Below, piece after piece: positions 39,744 to 48,685 of a stretch of 64,000 nt of DNA. The stretch is from positions 84,235 to 148,234 of the forward strand of contig JASAOO010003557.1 of NCBI GenBank assembly GCA_030849075.1, given 5' to 3'. Position 1 is the stretch's first letter, and the number at the start of each line of letters is the position of its first letter. The stretch comes from Zelonia costaricensis (lineage: Eukaryota; Euglenozoa; Kinetoplastea; Trypanosomatida; Trypanosomatidae). A model generated the notes under the pieces. That model saw nothing but the letters and a program-made list of their open reading frames with translations, did no database searches and was not told where the DNA came from. Both the position numbers and the translations under genes were made by a program.

Positions 39744-41117
39744 ATGTCGATGGAGGGCATTATTCAGTACCGGCTGCTGGGCAACCACCCGGCAGCCTCG
39801 GGCCGTTACCTCACGCTCGGCTTTCCAGGCGAGACCACCACGACCGACAAGCTCCTCGAGCAAGTGATCCAGGACCACCGCATCAACACGAGCCGGTACA
39901 AGTTCGAGGTGTGCCGCCTCGTCGTCTCCCGCGAGGCAGCGGCGTCGTCGCCGCCGCCGCCTGGAGTCACCCCAGGCGGCACATCGGGTGCCACGGAGGG
40001 TGTCAGCGACGGCACATTCTCCGGCTCCGGTGCCGTGGCCGGTGCCCAAAACACGCTTGTGCCGGTCGTGATTCATGGTGCCGATGTGCTGCGCACGTAC
40101 GACCGCCTCACCATCACGGTGTCGAAGCGCGACCTCGCCGACGATGAGGCCGCGCGTAAGGAGAAGGAGCGGTTGGAGCGGCAGCAGCAGCTGAAGGAGA
40201 TGGAGGAGCAGCTGCTTTCCACCGGGGTGCCCCCGCCGTCGATGCAGCACGCCGCCGGCGCCTCCCGCGTCGCGCAGTACTCGCGCGGTGCAAGCGCGCC
40301 GTGCGGGTCTGGGTCTGGTGGCGGTGCTCGTGGTGCTGGCGGCCGCTCGCCTGTGCCCCGCTCCTCCGCTTCCAGTGCCGCCGTTGACCCACTGCGTCTC
40401 CAGCGCGCGGCGCTGCTCGCTGGCCAGCTCTTCCCCATCATGAAGGGGAAGCACAGCGCTCTGAAGGGCCTCGACGACCCTGCGAACACACACCAGTGCG
40501 TCTTGTGCCGCCTCTCCGCATTTCAAGAGGAGCTCACGCCGTGCTGCCGCTTCAGTGTCTGCCACGCATGCTACGCTTCCGCCGCGGAGATGGTGATGGA
40601 AGAGGGACAGTGCCCCGTGTGCGGTGCCACCCCCTCCACCGCTGCTGCTGCGGCTGGTGGCGGTGCTGTGACGCGTTCGCCGGGGCACATCAAACGGGAC
40701 CGCGCCGATCCCGGCGAGGACGACGGCATGCCAGCATGGAAGCGCGAGGGGGACGAGCAGAAGGCCACGATGCAGCGGGCCATGGGCACTGCGGCTGGCG
40801 CTGCTGCCGCCCCGCACAGCCGCGGCGCCGGTGCCGATGAGGACGCAAGTACTGGCTACGAGCTGCACACGGGGCAGCGCGGGGGCAGCGGGTCGCCGGG
40901 GGAGTCTGGCCGATCCCTCAAGGTGGGCCCACGTGGCAGCGGTGGCGAGGGCGGCGCGTTGGCGGGGGCCAACGCCCGCGACGTGGCGCAGGTCGAAGAG
41001 CGGCTGCGCAACGACCTCCATCAGGCGCTGTCGATGCTGGACGCACCAGACCCGCTGACGGCGGCGGCCAAGGCGCGACGCGTCGTGAGCGCCGAGCTCG
41101 CCGCGCTCTGTGAGTGA
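39744..41117 (+). CDS. DWNN-domain RING-finger protein, RBBP6/Mpe1-like
   Basis: 457 residues. The N-terminus (about 6-130) has a ubiquitin-like DWNN pattern: IIQYRLLG, a Leu/Phe strand, a helix KLLEQVIQDH, a strand YKFEVC, then DRLTITVSKRDL. It is interrupted by a Gly/Ser/Thr-rich insert at about 70-105. A RING-like domain lies at 252-293 with C-x2-C, 11 residues, CC-x4-C-x2-C, 13 residues, C-x2-C. This is the same spacing, one residue apart, as the human RBBP6 RING with its CC pair. RBBP6/Mpe1 proteins are ubiquitin-ligase-like subunits of the cleavage and polyadenylation factor. In kinetoplastids, polyadenylation is coupled to trans-splicing of the next mRNA. The CCHC zinc knuckle found in Mpe1 is not visible. 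The C-terminal 160 residues are disordered and Gly/Ala-rich with a final helix. Confidence 0.82.
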   Translation: MSMEGIIQYRLLGNHPAASGRYLTLGFPGETTTTDKLLEQVIQDHRINTSRYKFEVCRLVVSREAAASSPPPPGVTPGGTSGATEGVSDGTFSGSGAVAGAQNTLVPVVIHGADVLRTYDRLTITVSKRDLADDEAARKEKERLERQQQLKEMEEQLLSTGVPPPSMQHAAGASRVAQYSRGASAPCGSGSGGGARGAGGRSPVPRSSASSAAVDPLRLQRAALLAGQLFPIMKGKHSALKGLDDPANTHQCVLCRLSAFQEELTPCCRFSVCHACYASAAEMVMEEGQCPVCGATPSTAAAAAGGGAVTRSPGHIKRDRADPGEDDGMPAWKREGDEQKATMQRAMGTAAGAAAAPHSRGAGADEDASTGYELHTGQRGGSGSPGESGRSLKVGPRGSGGEGGALAGANARDVAQVEERLRNDLHQALSMLDAPDPLTAAAKARRVVSAELAALCE

Positions 41118-41805
41118 CAGTCTGGCGAGGAGGAGGAAGAAGAAAAACGAGAGATGCAAGAACGAGCGCTCCGAGGAGGGGGAGAGGGGGGGGGCGCCAC
41201 CTCCGCGTGTGCTTCTCTTCTATGCTGCGGCGGCCTCCTTTTGAGAGTCGAGCCGTCGCGATTCTAGGAGCGCAGAGCCACAGTATCTGTAAAGAGACGA
41301 AGGTACGGGGGGGGGAGGGGAGGGGGAGGGGTGAACCGAGGTGCGGCGCGCAGATCTGCACGCGTACATCACCATCACATGCTTCCACTCTGGCCCATGT
41401 TTCATGTCTCTGTCCCTTCCTCCTCCTCCTCCTACCTCCGCTTTCCCTCGCCTTCATGACTGGGGCGCCTTCACACTTTTCTCTTCTGCGCGTGACCCTT
41501 TCCCGTCCTCCTTCCCTCGGCTGCAGCTCCACCTGCATTCCGCCTCGTATCCGGTCACGGGAGTGCCAGCTTCGCCCCCCCCCTCTCTCATCAGCGTAGC
41601 CTCGATTGACGCACCTCAGCTGTCCTCCTTTCCGCCGCTACAGGAACCCCGCGTACACACATTCACACACACACACACACACGCACACACATTGTGTTGT
41701 GCTTTATAGTTTCCGCGTCTTCGTCCCCCCTTTGCGGCACCGTCACCCGCCTCCCGGAATTCAGCGGAGGACATCGCGTGTCTTTCGGCCGGAGCTGCCA
41801 GCGCC
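41118..41805. other. Intergenic region
   Basis: No gene seen. G-rich runs at 41175-41192 and 41308-41332, then C/T-rich sequence and a CA-rich tract at 41655-41690 that lies between the predicted splice site and the start codon. Confidence 0.7.
41619..41643 (+). promoter_or_regulatory. Predicted trans-splice acceptor for the 41806 gene
   Basis: TGTCCTCCTTTCCGCCGCTACAG with the AG at 41642-41643. The 5' UTR would be about 162 bases and would include the CA-rich tract. Confidence 0.5.
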
Positions 41806-44800
41806 ATGTCGTCCTCGAGGCAGACCGTGAGCCTGTACCGCTATGACCTCACGCAAGGCATGGCGCGCAGCCTGGGGCCGATGCTCATCGGCCGCCCCCT
41901 CGAGGGCATCTGGCACACATCCATCGTCGTCTTCGGCAAGGAGTACTACTTCGATGGCGGCGTCGGCATCGTCGGGGACCCCAACCCCGGCCGCACCCGC
42001 TTCGGGGCGCCGTACCGCACCGAGGTGCTGGGCCAGACCACCAAGCGGGAGGAGGAGTTTTTCGCGTGGACGCAGCAGCAGCGCCGCAGCGGCTTCGGCC
42101 CCAACGACTACCGCATATTCGACAACAACTGCAACAGCTTCTCCGACGCTGCATGCATGTATCTGCTGGGCCGCCACATCTCGCAGGACGTGTTGGACAT
42201 GATCCCCACGCTCCTCTCCACCCCGATGGGGCAGATGCTGCGACCGATGCTGGAGCAGGCCACGTCCGGCGGGGCGGGGGTCGGTGGCACCGGCATGGTG
42301 GCGCCACCCGCGCCACGGCCGCTGGCCTCGGCGCCAGCGGGCACCAGCAGCGCGGACGAGTGCTCGGGCCTGCTCAGCCAGCGCGGCAGCTTGACGGAGT
42401 CAGACGAGGATGACCTTGTCATGGCGCAGGCAATGCTGGAGAGCAACGAGACGATCGCCGACGGCCCGCGCAGCCCGGCCGAGGCGTTCGAGAAGACCAT
42501 CAGCGGTCTGACGCTGCTCCGCACGGTGATGCTGAACATTTGCCAGAACCCGACCTCGGCCCGCTACCGCGCCGTCTCCACCGAAAGCAACGCCTACCGT
42601 ACAAAGCTGAAGCCGCTGGAGACCTACGGGGTCACGGAACTGCTGCGCGTCGCCGGCTTCCGTCGTCGACCCCACAGCAGCGGCACCGGTGGCGAGCAGT
42701 GGTTCCTGTCCGACAGCGACGGCAGCGCCGGCGTGCTGGGCCGCGTGGCGGATGCGCTGGAGACGACAATTGCGAACATTCAAGCGGCGGCCGATGAGGC
42801 AGCGAGGCTGCGCCGTCAGGCGTCGGCGGGGGCAGAGGAGGACGCTGGTGCGCAAGCTCGCACCACCGCGACGGTCCCAGCGTCCGCGTCCGGCCCGTCG
42901 CCGTCGTCGGCCCGCGACGACGGTGGCGTGGCGCCACTCAAGACGCCACCTGCGCCGGCGAACCACGTGCAGGCGCACAGGAGTGACGTGCTGCGGTACT
43001 GCTCCCCGCCTTTCCCGACGGAGTGGGTGCCGCTGCCAGTCGGGCGCGAGGCGGGCGCTGCGCTCTTCTCGATCCACTGCCTCGCCACGAGTTCCGCGGA
43101 CGGACCGTACTGCTTCGGCAAGTGCCGCCTCTCCGGTGCCAACCAGCAGCACCTGCAGGCGCACTACTGCAGCAGCGATGGCAAGGAAGTCGAGATCCGG
43201 GGTGGGTACGAGGTGCTGTGCGTGCGTCGCGGGCAGCAGCCGCAGCAGGCCCTGACGTGGGTGCCGGCCTCGCTCGCCTTCACCCAGCAGCTGCAGCAGG
43301 CGACGTCACCGCACGAGTCGTTCATCTTCACCGGCTACGGTCGCTTTGCCGTGGCGCGGGCGGAGCACGGCTGCGGCGTGCACCCCGGCGTGATGGAGCC
43401 GTCGGGCCGCTGCGTCATCCCGTACGGGGGCCGCGCGGTGGTGGTGACGGACGTGGCCGAGGTGCTCTGCGAGACGGCGCGGCTGCCGCCAGCGGTGGCG
43501 GAACAGACGGCGGCGTTGCAGCGTGGACACGATCTCGCCGAACTCGTGCGCGCCGCTGGCGGGCTGCCCATCTCGTCCTTCGACGAGCTTCTTTCCTCGT
43601 GGCAGCCGCCCGCCTTCTACATGAAGCCGTGCCCGCTGCGTACCTGCACGCCGCTCGGCTTGCGGTCGCTGAAGTGGACGGCAAACACCGGCACAGCTGA
43701 GGGCGGCGCGGCGGTGGCGAGTGTCGGCAGCGGCGACGCGGAGGGGGACGGGTCTGCGGCGCGGCTTCTCGTCTGCCACGACTACGGCGGCGGCTACACC
43801 CCCGGCGACCGGCGCCTCTTCCTGTGCGGCGACGGCGCGGCAGATCGGCTGCCAAGCGTGGAGAGCGCCTACACGGTGAGCTACTGGGACCGCGCGGACG
43901 CATTCGTATACTTCTCGCATCAGCGCGTCAGCATCCCGCCGCGGGAGTGGATCGAGTGTGGCCATCGGCACGGCGTGCCCGTGCTCGGCACCGTGATCAC
44001 CGAGGGCGAGAGCGGCCACGCTGACTTGCAGCTCCTCTTGACAGATGCGACCCGCATGGCCACCATTATTGCCCGCCTCGCGGCTGTCTGCGACGCGCAC
44101 GGCTTCGACGGCTACCTCATCAACATCGAGAACTCGCTGCCCGAGACGCTGGCGAAGCGCCTTGTGGTGTTCTGCACGCAGCTCCGCAAGCAGCTAAACC
44201 GCGCCCCTGCCCCTTCGACACCCCGCCTCGTCGTCTGGTACGACGCCATCACGACCGACGGCCGGCTGCACTACCAGAACACGTTGAACGCACGCAACAA
44301 GCCCTTCTTCGACGTGAGCAGCGGCATCTTCGTCAACTACTTTTGGAATCCGATGCACCTCGCGCTGGCCAAGACCGCCGCCGGTAGCCGCGGCCTCGAC
44401 GCGTACGTTGGGGTGGACGTGTTTGGTCGCCACATGTACGGCGGTGGCGGCTACAACACGCACGTCGCCGTGACCGAGGTCGCGAAGGCACGGCTCTCCG
44501 TCGCCCTCTTCGCGCCTGGGTGGGCGATCGAGTCGGAGAGCAAGGGTACGCGCGACGGCTTCCAGGTGGCAGACAGTCGCCTGTGGTCCCGCATGCAGGA
44601 GAAATTCGCGTACCACACGCGGGTGGTGTCGGCGACGCATGCTGGGTCTGAAGCGCACCACCGGCTCCGGGCGTGGACCTCGTACAGGTCCGGGGTTGGC
44701 TACAGCTTCTACGTGAACGGGCGCTGCATCAGTGGGGCCTGTGACATCAGCAGTAGCAGCGGCACCGACGGCAGTGGCAGCAGGCGCAGCGGCTGGTGCG

Positions 44801-45984
44801 AGCTCTCCGGCGCACACGGCGTGCCCGCTTTCCTCTTCGAGGTCCCACCAGCAGCACCACCGCACCCTGCTGCTGCAGCAGCGGCCGCAGCCACACCCGC
44901 CCCCGCCCCGGCGGCGCCCTTCGCCCCGGTGCCCATCCGCCTGCCCGTTGCGCCTCTCCAGGGCAACCTGTACGGTGGTGTGGCGCGGGCGGAGTGGCGC
45001 TTCGATGCGGCGTGGTTTGGCGACCGCCACCTAGCGTGCCTCGTGCCGCCGATGGAGGCGGCGGAGGTGCTGCGGTGGTACGTGCGGGATGCGCTGCCGG
45101 CGGGGTCAGCTGTCACGGAGCTGCACGTGGAGGCGGTGTACCTGGTGCCGGAGACGGCGCAGGGGGAGCGGGCGGCCGCCCCACGCGGGCTGCGGCTCGG
45201 CCTCTACTGTGCCTCCCGCGGCGCCTTTTTCGCGACCGTCTGGGAGACGGCGGCAGCGACGACGTCGGAGCCGCTGGCGGAGCCGCTGGTCGCGCTGGAG
45301 GGCTGCGGCGGGCATGTGCGCGCCAGTGCAGCGCACGCCCCAGGCACGGCGGCGTCGCCACGCTGGGAGCGGGTAACGTACCGGCTGGAGAACACGTCGC
45401 AGGAGTCTATCCACCTCACCTCCCTCTCCGTGGCGAACGGCGACGCGCGGCGTACGATGCAGTGCGGTGTTGGCGGCCTTGCTGTCTATCACCGTGTCCG
45501 CATCGAGGCGACTCCAACAAACGCAAGTGACGCTGCTGCTGATACGGTGGGTGCAGCCGCGTCGCCGCGCTCGTCAGTGCTGCGCGCCCTCGGCCCGTAC
45601 CAGTGGGCTCGCCATCACACGCATCGCACGCACAAGACGGCGGAGCAAGTGTTGGTGCTCAGCGGCGCCGACGCCGCGTTCGCCCGTCTCCGCGCGCGGC
45701 ACGGCGTGCACGAGTCGCTCGTGGTGTTCGCGCGCATCGGCAATGCTGCTGCTTCACTGCACAGCGACCCAGCCGCAGCGGTAACGCAGGCGGCGGCGGA
45801 GGAGGACGCCGCTGAGGTCGAGGTGCCGTGCGACGGTGAGGGTGATCTGATGTACCTCGGCCAGTACCCGCTTCTGCCTGAGGCTTGCGCGATTCACAAT
45901 GACGCCCTCCTCGTCCCCATCGCTCTCCCAACAAGCGCAGGCATCGCAGCGGTGCACTACTACATCGTGTCAGAGGGTTACTAG
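41806..45984 (+). CDS. PPPDE-PUB-DM9-ENGase fusion: GH85 endo-beta-N-acetylglucosaminidase with isopeptidase, p97-binding and lectin-type modules
   Basis: 1392 residues; the frame begins at this ATG. Four modules are visible. (1) About 8-150, PPPDE/DeSI cysteine isopeptidase: GIWHTSIVV with catalytic His37 and DNNCNSFSD with Cys109, both intact. (2) About 225-315, PUB domain: NICQNPTSARYRAV, then LLRVAGF, the fold that binds p97/VCP tails in peptide:N-glycanase. (3) About 400-560, two DM9 (DUF3421) repeats: GGYEVLCV and LTWVPAS, then HPGVMEPSGRCVIPYGG; some DM9 proteins bind mannose. (4) About 586-1000, GH85 endo-beta-N-acetylglucosaminidase: LLVCHDYGGGY, DAFVYFSHQRVSIPP, HRHGVPVLGTVITE and FDGYLINIENSL, with catalytic Asn773 and Glu775, then VALFAPGW. 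Cytosolic ENGase cleaves the GlcNAc-GlcNAc core of N-glycans. The rest (1000-1392) is beta-rich, as in GH85 C-termini. There is no signal peptide, so it is probably cytosolic. The fusion suggests handling of retrotranslocated glycoproteins (inference). Confidence 0.93.
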   Translation: MSSSRQTVSLYRYDLTQGMARSLGPMLIGRPLEGIWHTSIVVFGKEYYFDGGVGIVGDPNPGRTRFGAPYRTEVLGQTTKREEEFFAWTQQQRRSGFGPNDYRIFDNNCNSFSDAACMYLLGRHISQDVLDMIPTLLSTPMGQMLRPMLEQATSGGAGVGGTGMVAPPAPRPLASAPAGTSSADECSGLLSQRGSLTESDEDDLVMAQAMLESNETIADGPRSPAEAFEKTISGLTLLRTVMLNICQNPTSARYRAVSTESNAYRTKLKPLETYGVTELLRVAGFRRRPHSSGTGGEQWFLSDSDGSAGVLGRVADALETTIANIQAAADEAARLRRQASAGAEEDAGAQARTTATVPASASGPSPSSARDDGGVAPLKTPPAPANHVQAHRSDVLRYCSPPFPTEWVPLPVGREAGAALFSIHCLATSSADGPYCFGKCRLSGANQQHLQAHYCSSDGKEVEIRGGYEVLCVRRGQQPQQALTWVPASLAFTQQLQQATSPHESFIFTGYGRFAVARAEHGCGVHPGVMEPSGRCVIPYGGRAVVVTDVAEVLCETARLPPAVAEQTAALQRGHDLAELVRAAGGLPISSFDELLSSWQPPAFYMKPCPLRTCTPLGLRSLKWTANTGTAEGGAAVASVGSGDAEGDGSAARLLVCHDYGGGYTPGDRRLFLCGDGAADRLPSVESAYTVSYWDRADAFVYFSHQRVSIPPREWIECGHRHGVPVLGTVITEGESGHADLQLLLTDATRMATIIARLAAVCDAHGFDGYLINIENSLPETLAKRLVVFCTQLRKQLNRAPAPSTPRLVVWYDAITTDGRLHYQNTLNARNKPFFDVSSGIFVNYFWNPMHLALAKTAAGSRGLDAYVGVDVFGRHMYGGGGYNTHVAVTEVAKARLSVALFAPGWAIESESKGTRDGFQVADSRLWSRMQEKFAYHTRVVSATHAGSEAHHRLRAWTSYRSGVGYSFYVNGRCISGACDISSSSGTDGSGSRRSGWCELSGAHGVPAFLFEVPPAAPPHPAAAAAAAATPAPAPAAPFAPVPIRLPVAPLQGNLYGGVARAEWRFDAAWFGDRHLACLVPPMEAAEVLRWYVRDALPAGSAVTELHVEAVYLVPETAQGERAAAPRGLRLGLYCASRGAFFATVWETAAATTSEPLAEPLVALEGCGGHVRASAAHAPGTAASPRWERVTYRLENTSQESIHLTSLSVANGDARRTMQCGVGGLAVYHRVRIEATPTNASDAAADTVGAAASPRSSVLRALGPYQWARHHTHRTHKTAEQVLVLSGADAAFARLRARHGVHESLVVFARIGNAAASLHSDPAAAVTQAAAEEDAAEVEVPCDGEGDLMYLGQYPLLPEACAIHNDALLVPIALPTSAGIAAVHYYIVSEGY

Positions 45985-46600
45985 GCGGCGTGCAAGCGGG
46001 CGGCGGGGTCAAACAGGTTGTCGAGGTATTCGCCCGCTGGCTCTTGCCGGGTGTCTCGAGGACGGCACGGAGAGCCCCTTGACCTCTTCACCTCACTCTG
46101 AGCGTTGATGCACTTCCTCTCGCGCTCTTCTCTTTCACCTCTGCGGTCGTGCGCACGAGAGGAAAGGCAGACAGCTCCATCGCATAAGCGAAGTCCACAC
46201 GTGCGCGCGTGAATGTGCTGTGTTTCGCGCGTTTTTTTTGCGCAGACTGCGTCCGTGTGGGACTTTCTTTTTGTTCTTCTTCTCCCCATGCGAAGGTCAC
46301 CCTGCACAAGAGCGAAGGAAAGAGAAGACAAACAAAAGCAGGTGTGCGCAGTGGTACGCGACGTCAGCGCCGAGCGGCCACGCCGCTGTTGGCACGCCTC
46401 CAAGGTACCCCTGTGGGTAGACTTGAGCGTCGACAAGGGTGTCTTTCGGCTTCTCAAGATGTCGCTGCTGCTGCTATCTTGTGCAGCTGATTGGCAACGT
46501 ACTTTCGGTGGCGCTGATACTCGTCTTTCTCCCCCCGTTGCCTTTACTGCACTCCTCTACTGCTTGCTGTTCGAATCGCCTTTCACCCCCCCTCCCCCCG

Positions 46601-46607
46601 ACACACA

Positions 46608-46647
<40 letters not shown>
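46601..46647 (+). repeat. (CA)n microsatellite
   Basis: About twenty-three CA units with one ATA interruption, preceded by a C-rich tract. Confidence 0.95.
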
Positions 46648-46648
<1 letters not shown>

Positions 46649-47210
46649 CGCTCACCTGGACCACCGGCGCGTCGCCTGCGTTGCTCCGTACCCGCACAGC
46701 CCTGCTTGTCTTTTCGTGACCACAGGAGCCACGCACCCCATTCTCGCTTTCCCTCTCTCCGCATTCTCTACTCCTCCTCTCCTCTCCCCCAGTCTGGCTT
46801 GAACGTGTGTTGGACTGGCGACGAGCAGACTCCATTTCTGCCCTCGTTCAACAACTCTTCCAGGTGATCTGCACGATTTGACCTTGCCTGATTGTCACAC
46901 GCTGCAGGGTACGCACAGCTCTGGCCCCTTTGTGCTTTTCCTTTTCTTCTATCGCGCAGTGACTGCAGCCGTCGGTGGCGCTGGCAACGGGCGTTGCAGC
47001 AGGCGGACTTATCCACGGGCTTTGTTCCTCTGCAGCTCGTACCCCCCAACGCTTCTACGGAGTCTCTCTTCGAGAGTTTCGATTGGCAGAACTCTCGCTT
47101 CTTCTCTTAAGTGTGCTCTCAGCAGACCTACCTACCTGCCTCACAACAACACACGCCCCGCACTCACTGCCATAGATAGACCTACAAGGTAGCCACGAGT
47201 GTACATCTCC

Positions 47211-47218
47211 ACACACGC

Positions 47219-47261
<43 letters not shown>

Positions 47262-47274
47262 TACACAAACACAG
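47211..47274 (+). repeat. Interrupted (CA)n tract
   Basis: More than twenty-five CA units interrupted by CG and TA steps, about 260 bases upstream of the next start codon. Confidence 0.9.
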
Positions 47275-47427
47275 AAAAAAAAAAGACCCTGAATCCATGT
47301 AGTCACACGGAGGCACTCCTAACACGATAAACAGCATCTAGCCACCAAAAACAAACCACACAAACAAATTGAAAACAAAAAAAAGTCCAAGGGTTGCCCC
47401 CGCGTTGTCACCACCTCCCAGATCTAC

Positions 47428-47447
47428 ACCTTTGCTTCCGGCCTCAG
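47428..47447 (+). promoter_or_regulatory. Possible trans-splice acceptor for the 47534 gene
   Basis: CACCTTTGCTTCCGGCCTCAG with the AG at 47446-47447. A second candidate AG is at 47491-47492. The pyrimidine tract is short, so confidence is low. Confidence 0.35.
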
Positions 47448-47500
47448 CGCATCTCCCTGCCACCATCTGCTCTGAGAAGACCTTCTACAACAGACCCAGA

Positions 47501-47529
47501 CACGCACACGCACACGCACACGCACACGC
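47501..47529 (+). repeat. (CACACG)n hexamer repeat next to the start codon
   Basis: About five copies of the hexamer, ending five bases before the ATG at 47534, so it would form most of the 3' end of the mRNA leader. Confidence 0.9.
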
Positions 47530-47533
47530 CGCC

Positions 47534-48685
47534 ATGCTCGGCTTCCGTGACGAGTCCCCTGATGTGGCGGAGCCCATCGAAGACGAGACCTCCTACAGCG
47601 ACTCCGCCTCCCAGGCGTCTTACAGCACGAGCAACTCGCGCAGCTCCAGCGGGAGCGTGTACAGCAACTCCACGGCGACCACGGACAATGAGATATACCA
47701 AACTCTGCGCGTCGAATTTGACGTTGCCCAGGAGAACCTCAAAGAGCTGCAGAAGAAGTACGAGGACCTTGAGCGTACCTCCAACTACGCCAAGGGCCAG
47801 CTGCAAACAGAAATTGATCTGCTGCGGACCCAGCTCGAGCGCGCCAAGGAGAAGAGCGCGGAGGAGCCGGAGATGAACCGTGTAACCGAACTGCAGACTG
47901 CAGCGGATGCGAGGGCCGCGGAGCTGGAGGCTGCCGCCGCTTCCGCTGCCAAGCACGCTGAGCAGCAGGCTGCCCGCTCCGCCGAGCTGGAGGCCGCGAA
48001 GGCTGCAGCGGAGGCGAGGACCGCAGAGCTGGAGGCTGCCGCCGCTTCCGCTGCCAAGCACGCTGAGCAGCAGGCTGCCCGCTCCGCGGAGCTGGAGGCT
48101 GCCGCCGCTTCCGCTGCCAAGCACGCTGAGCAGCAGGCTGCCCGCGCCGCCGAGCTGGAGGCCGCGAAGGCTGCAGCGGAGGCGAGGACCGCGGAGCTGG
48201 AGTCCGGTATTCAGGAATCCGAAGCTCGTATTCGTGATCTGGAAGTTTCGGTTGGCTCGGCGGAGAGCCGTAGCTCTCGTGTGCAGCTGCTCGAGGCGGC
48301 TGTCGACGGACTGGCGGAGGTTGTGGGGAAGCAAGGTTTGAACGGCGGTATTATGTTCCTCCTTGATAACAAAGCCTTGGGGGAGTCCGTGGACCAGGTA
48401 GAGCTCGCGAAGAAGCTGAGGGAGGGGCTGAGGCAGCAGAGCAGGGAGTGTGAGGAAGCTTTGACGAAGCTGGCGGACGAGGTGGCGGAGCTCAAGTCAA
48501 AACTGGCGGCTGCCGAGGCGGAGAAGGCCGAGGTGGCACGTCTGCGTAGGGAAGTGGAGGCTGAGGTGAAGCAGCGCGCGGCCGTCAATGAGCGAACAGG
48601 GCTTCTCTCGGGCCATGAGGCGGGCGCCAATGGTAGCGCCGTCAAGGGCCACCGGAGTTTCTGCCCGATGTGCAACGTGATGTAA
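47534..48685 (+). CDS. Repetitive coiled-coil protein with CaaX-like C-terminus
   Basis: 383 residues. The frame is open 55 codons upstream but without an ATG. Residues 1-55 are Ser/Asp/Glu-rich. Residues 60-115 are a heptad coiled coil (YQTLRVEFDVAQENLKELQK). Residues 129-219 are a perfect tandem array of two related units, 21 and 14 residues long, both starting AELEAA, in the order A-B-A-A-B. Because both lengths are multiples of seven, the coiled-coil register is kept. A further coil runs at about 290-355. The protein ends SFCPMCNVM, where CNVM fits a CaaX prenylation signal with Met at X (farnesyl type), and a second Cys three residues upstream could be acylated. This suggests a rod tethered to a membrane at its C-terminus, as in some golgins. 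No exact family was recognised; the lipid anchor is inferred. Confidence 0.83.
   Translation: MLGFRDESPDVAEPIEDETSYSDSASQASYSTSNSRSSSGSVYSNSTATTDNEIYQTLRVEFDVAQENLKELQKKYEDLERTSNYAKGQLQTEIDLLRTQLERAKEKSAEEPEMNRVTELQTAADARAAELEAAAASAAKHAEQQAARSAELEAAKAAAEARTAELEAAAASAAKHAEQQAARSAELEAAAASAAKHAEQQAARAAELEAAKAAAEARTAELESGIQESEARIRDLEVSVGSAESRSSRVQLLEAAVDGLAEVVGKQGLNGGIMFLLDNKALGESVDQVELAKKLREGLRQQSRECEEALTKLADEVAELKSKLAAAEAEKAEVARLRREVEAEVKQRAAVNERTGLLSGHEAGANGSAVKGHRSFCPMCNVM
47918..48190 (+). repeat. Tandem 63/42-bp coding repeat
   Basis: Five nearly identical DNA units in the order 63-42-63-63-42 bp, encoding Ala/Glu-rich heptads. The near identity at the nucleotide level points to recent expansion or gene conversion. 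Confidence 0.9.

Larger units (their letters stand above)
45985..47533. other. Intergenic region with two long CA tracts
   Basis: No gene supported. Contains (CA)n at 46601-46647 and 47211-47274 and C/T-rich stretches. Confidence 0.7.

Noticed and set aside
39696..41159. 487-codon open frame on the - strand
   Set aside because: It lies antisense to the DWNN/RING gene, which has clear motifs. The antisense product is Arg/His/Leu-rich and featureless.
46569..46577. GTTCGAATC resembling a tRNA B box
   Set aside because: Neighbouring sequence does not fold into a TpsiC arm or a cloverleaf, and no A box lies at the right distance.
47918..48190. Regularly spaced repeats that might suggest a CRISPR-like or satellite array
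   Set aside because: The units are in-frame codons of a heptad repeat within a single gene, with no unique spacers.
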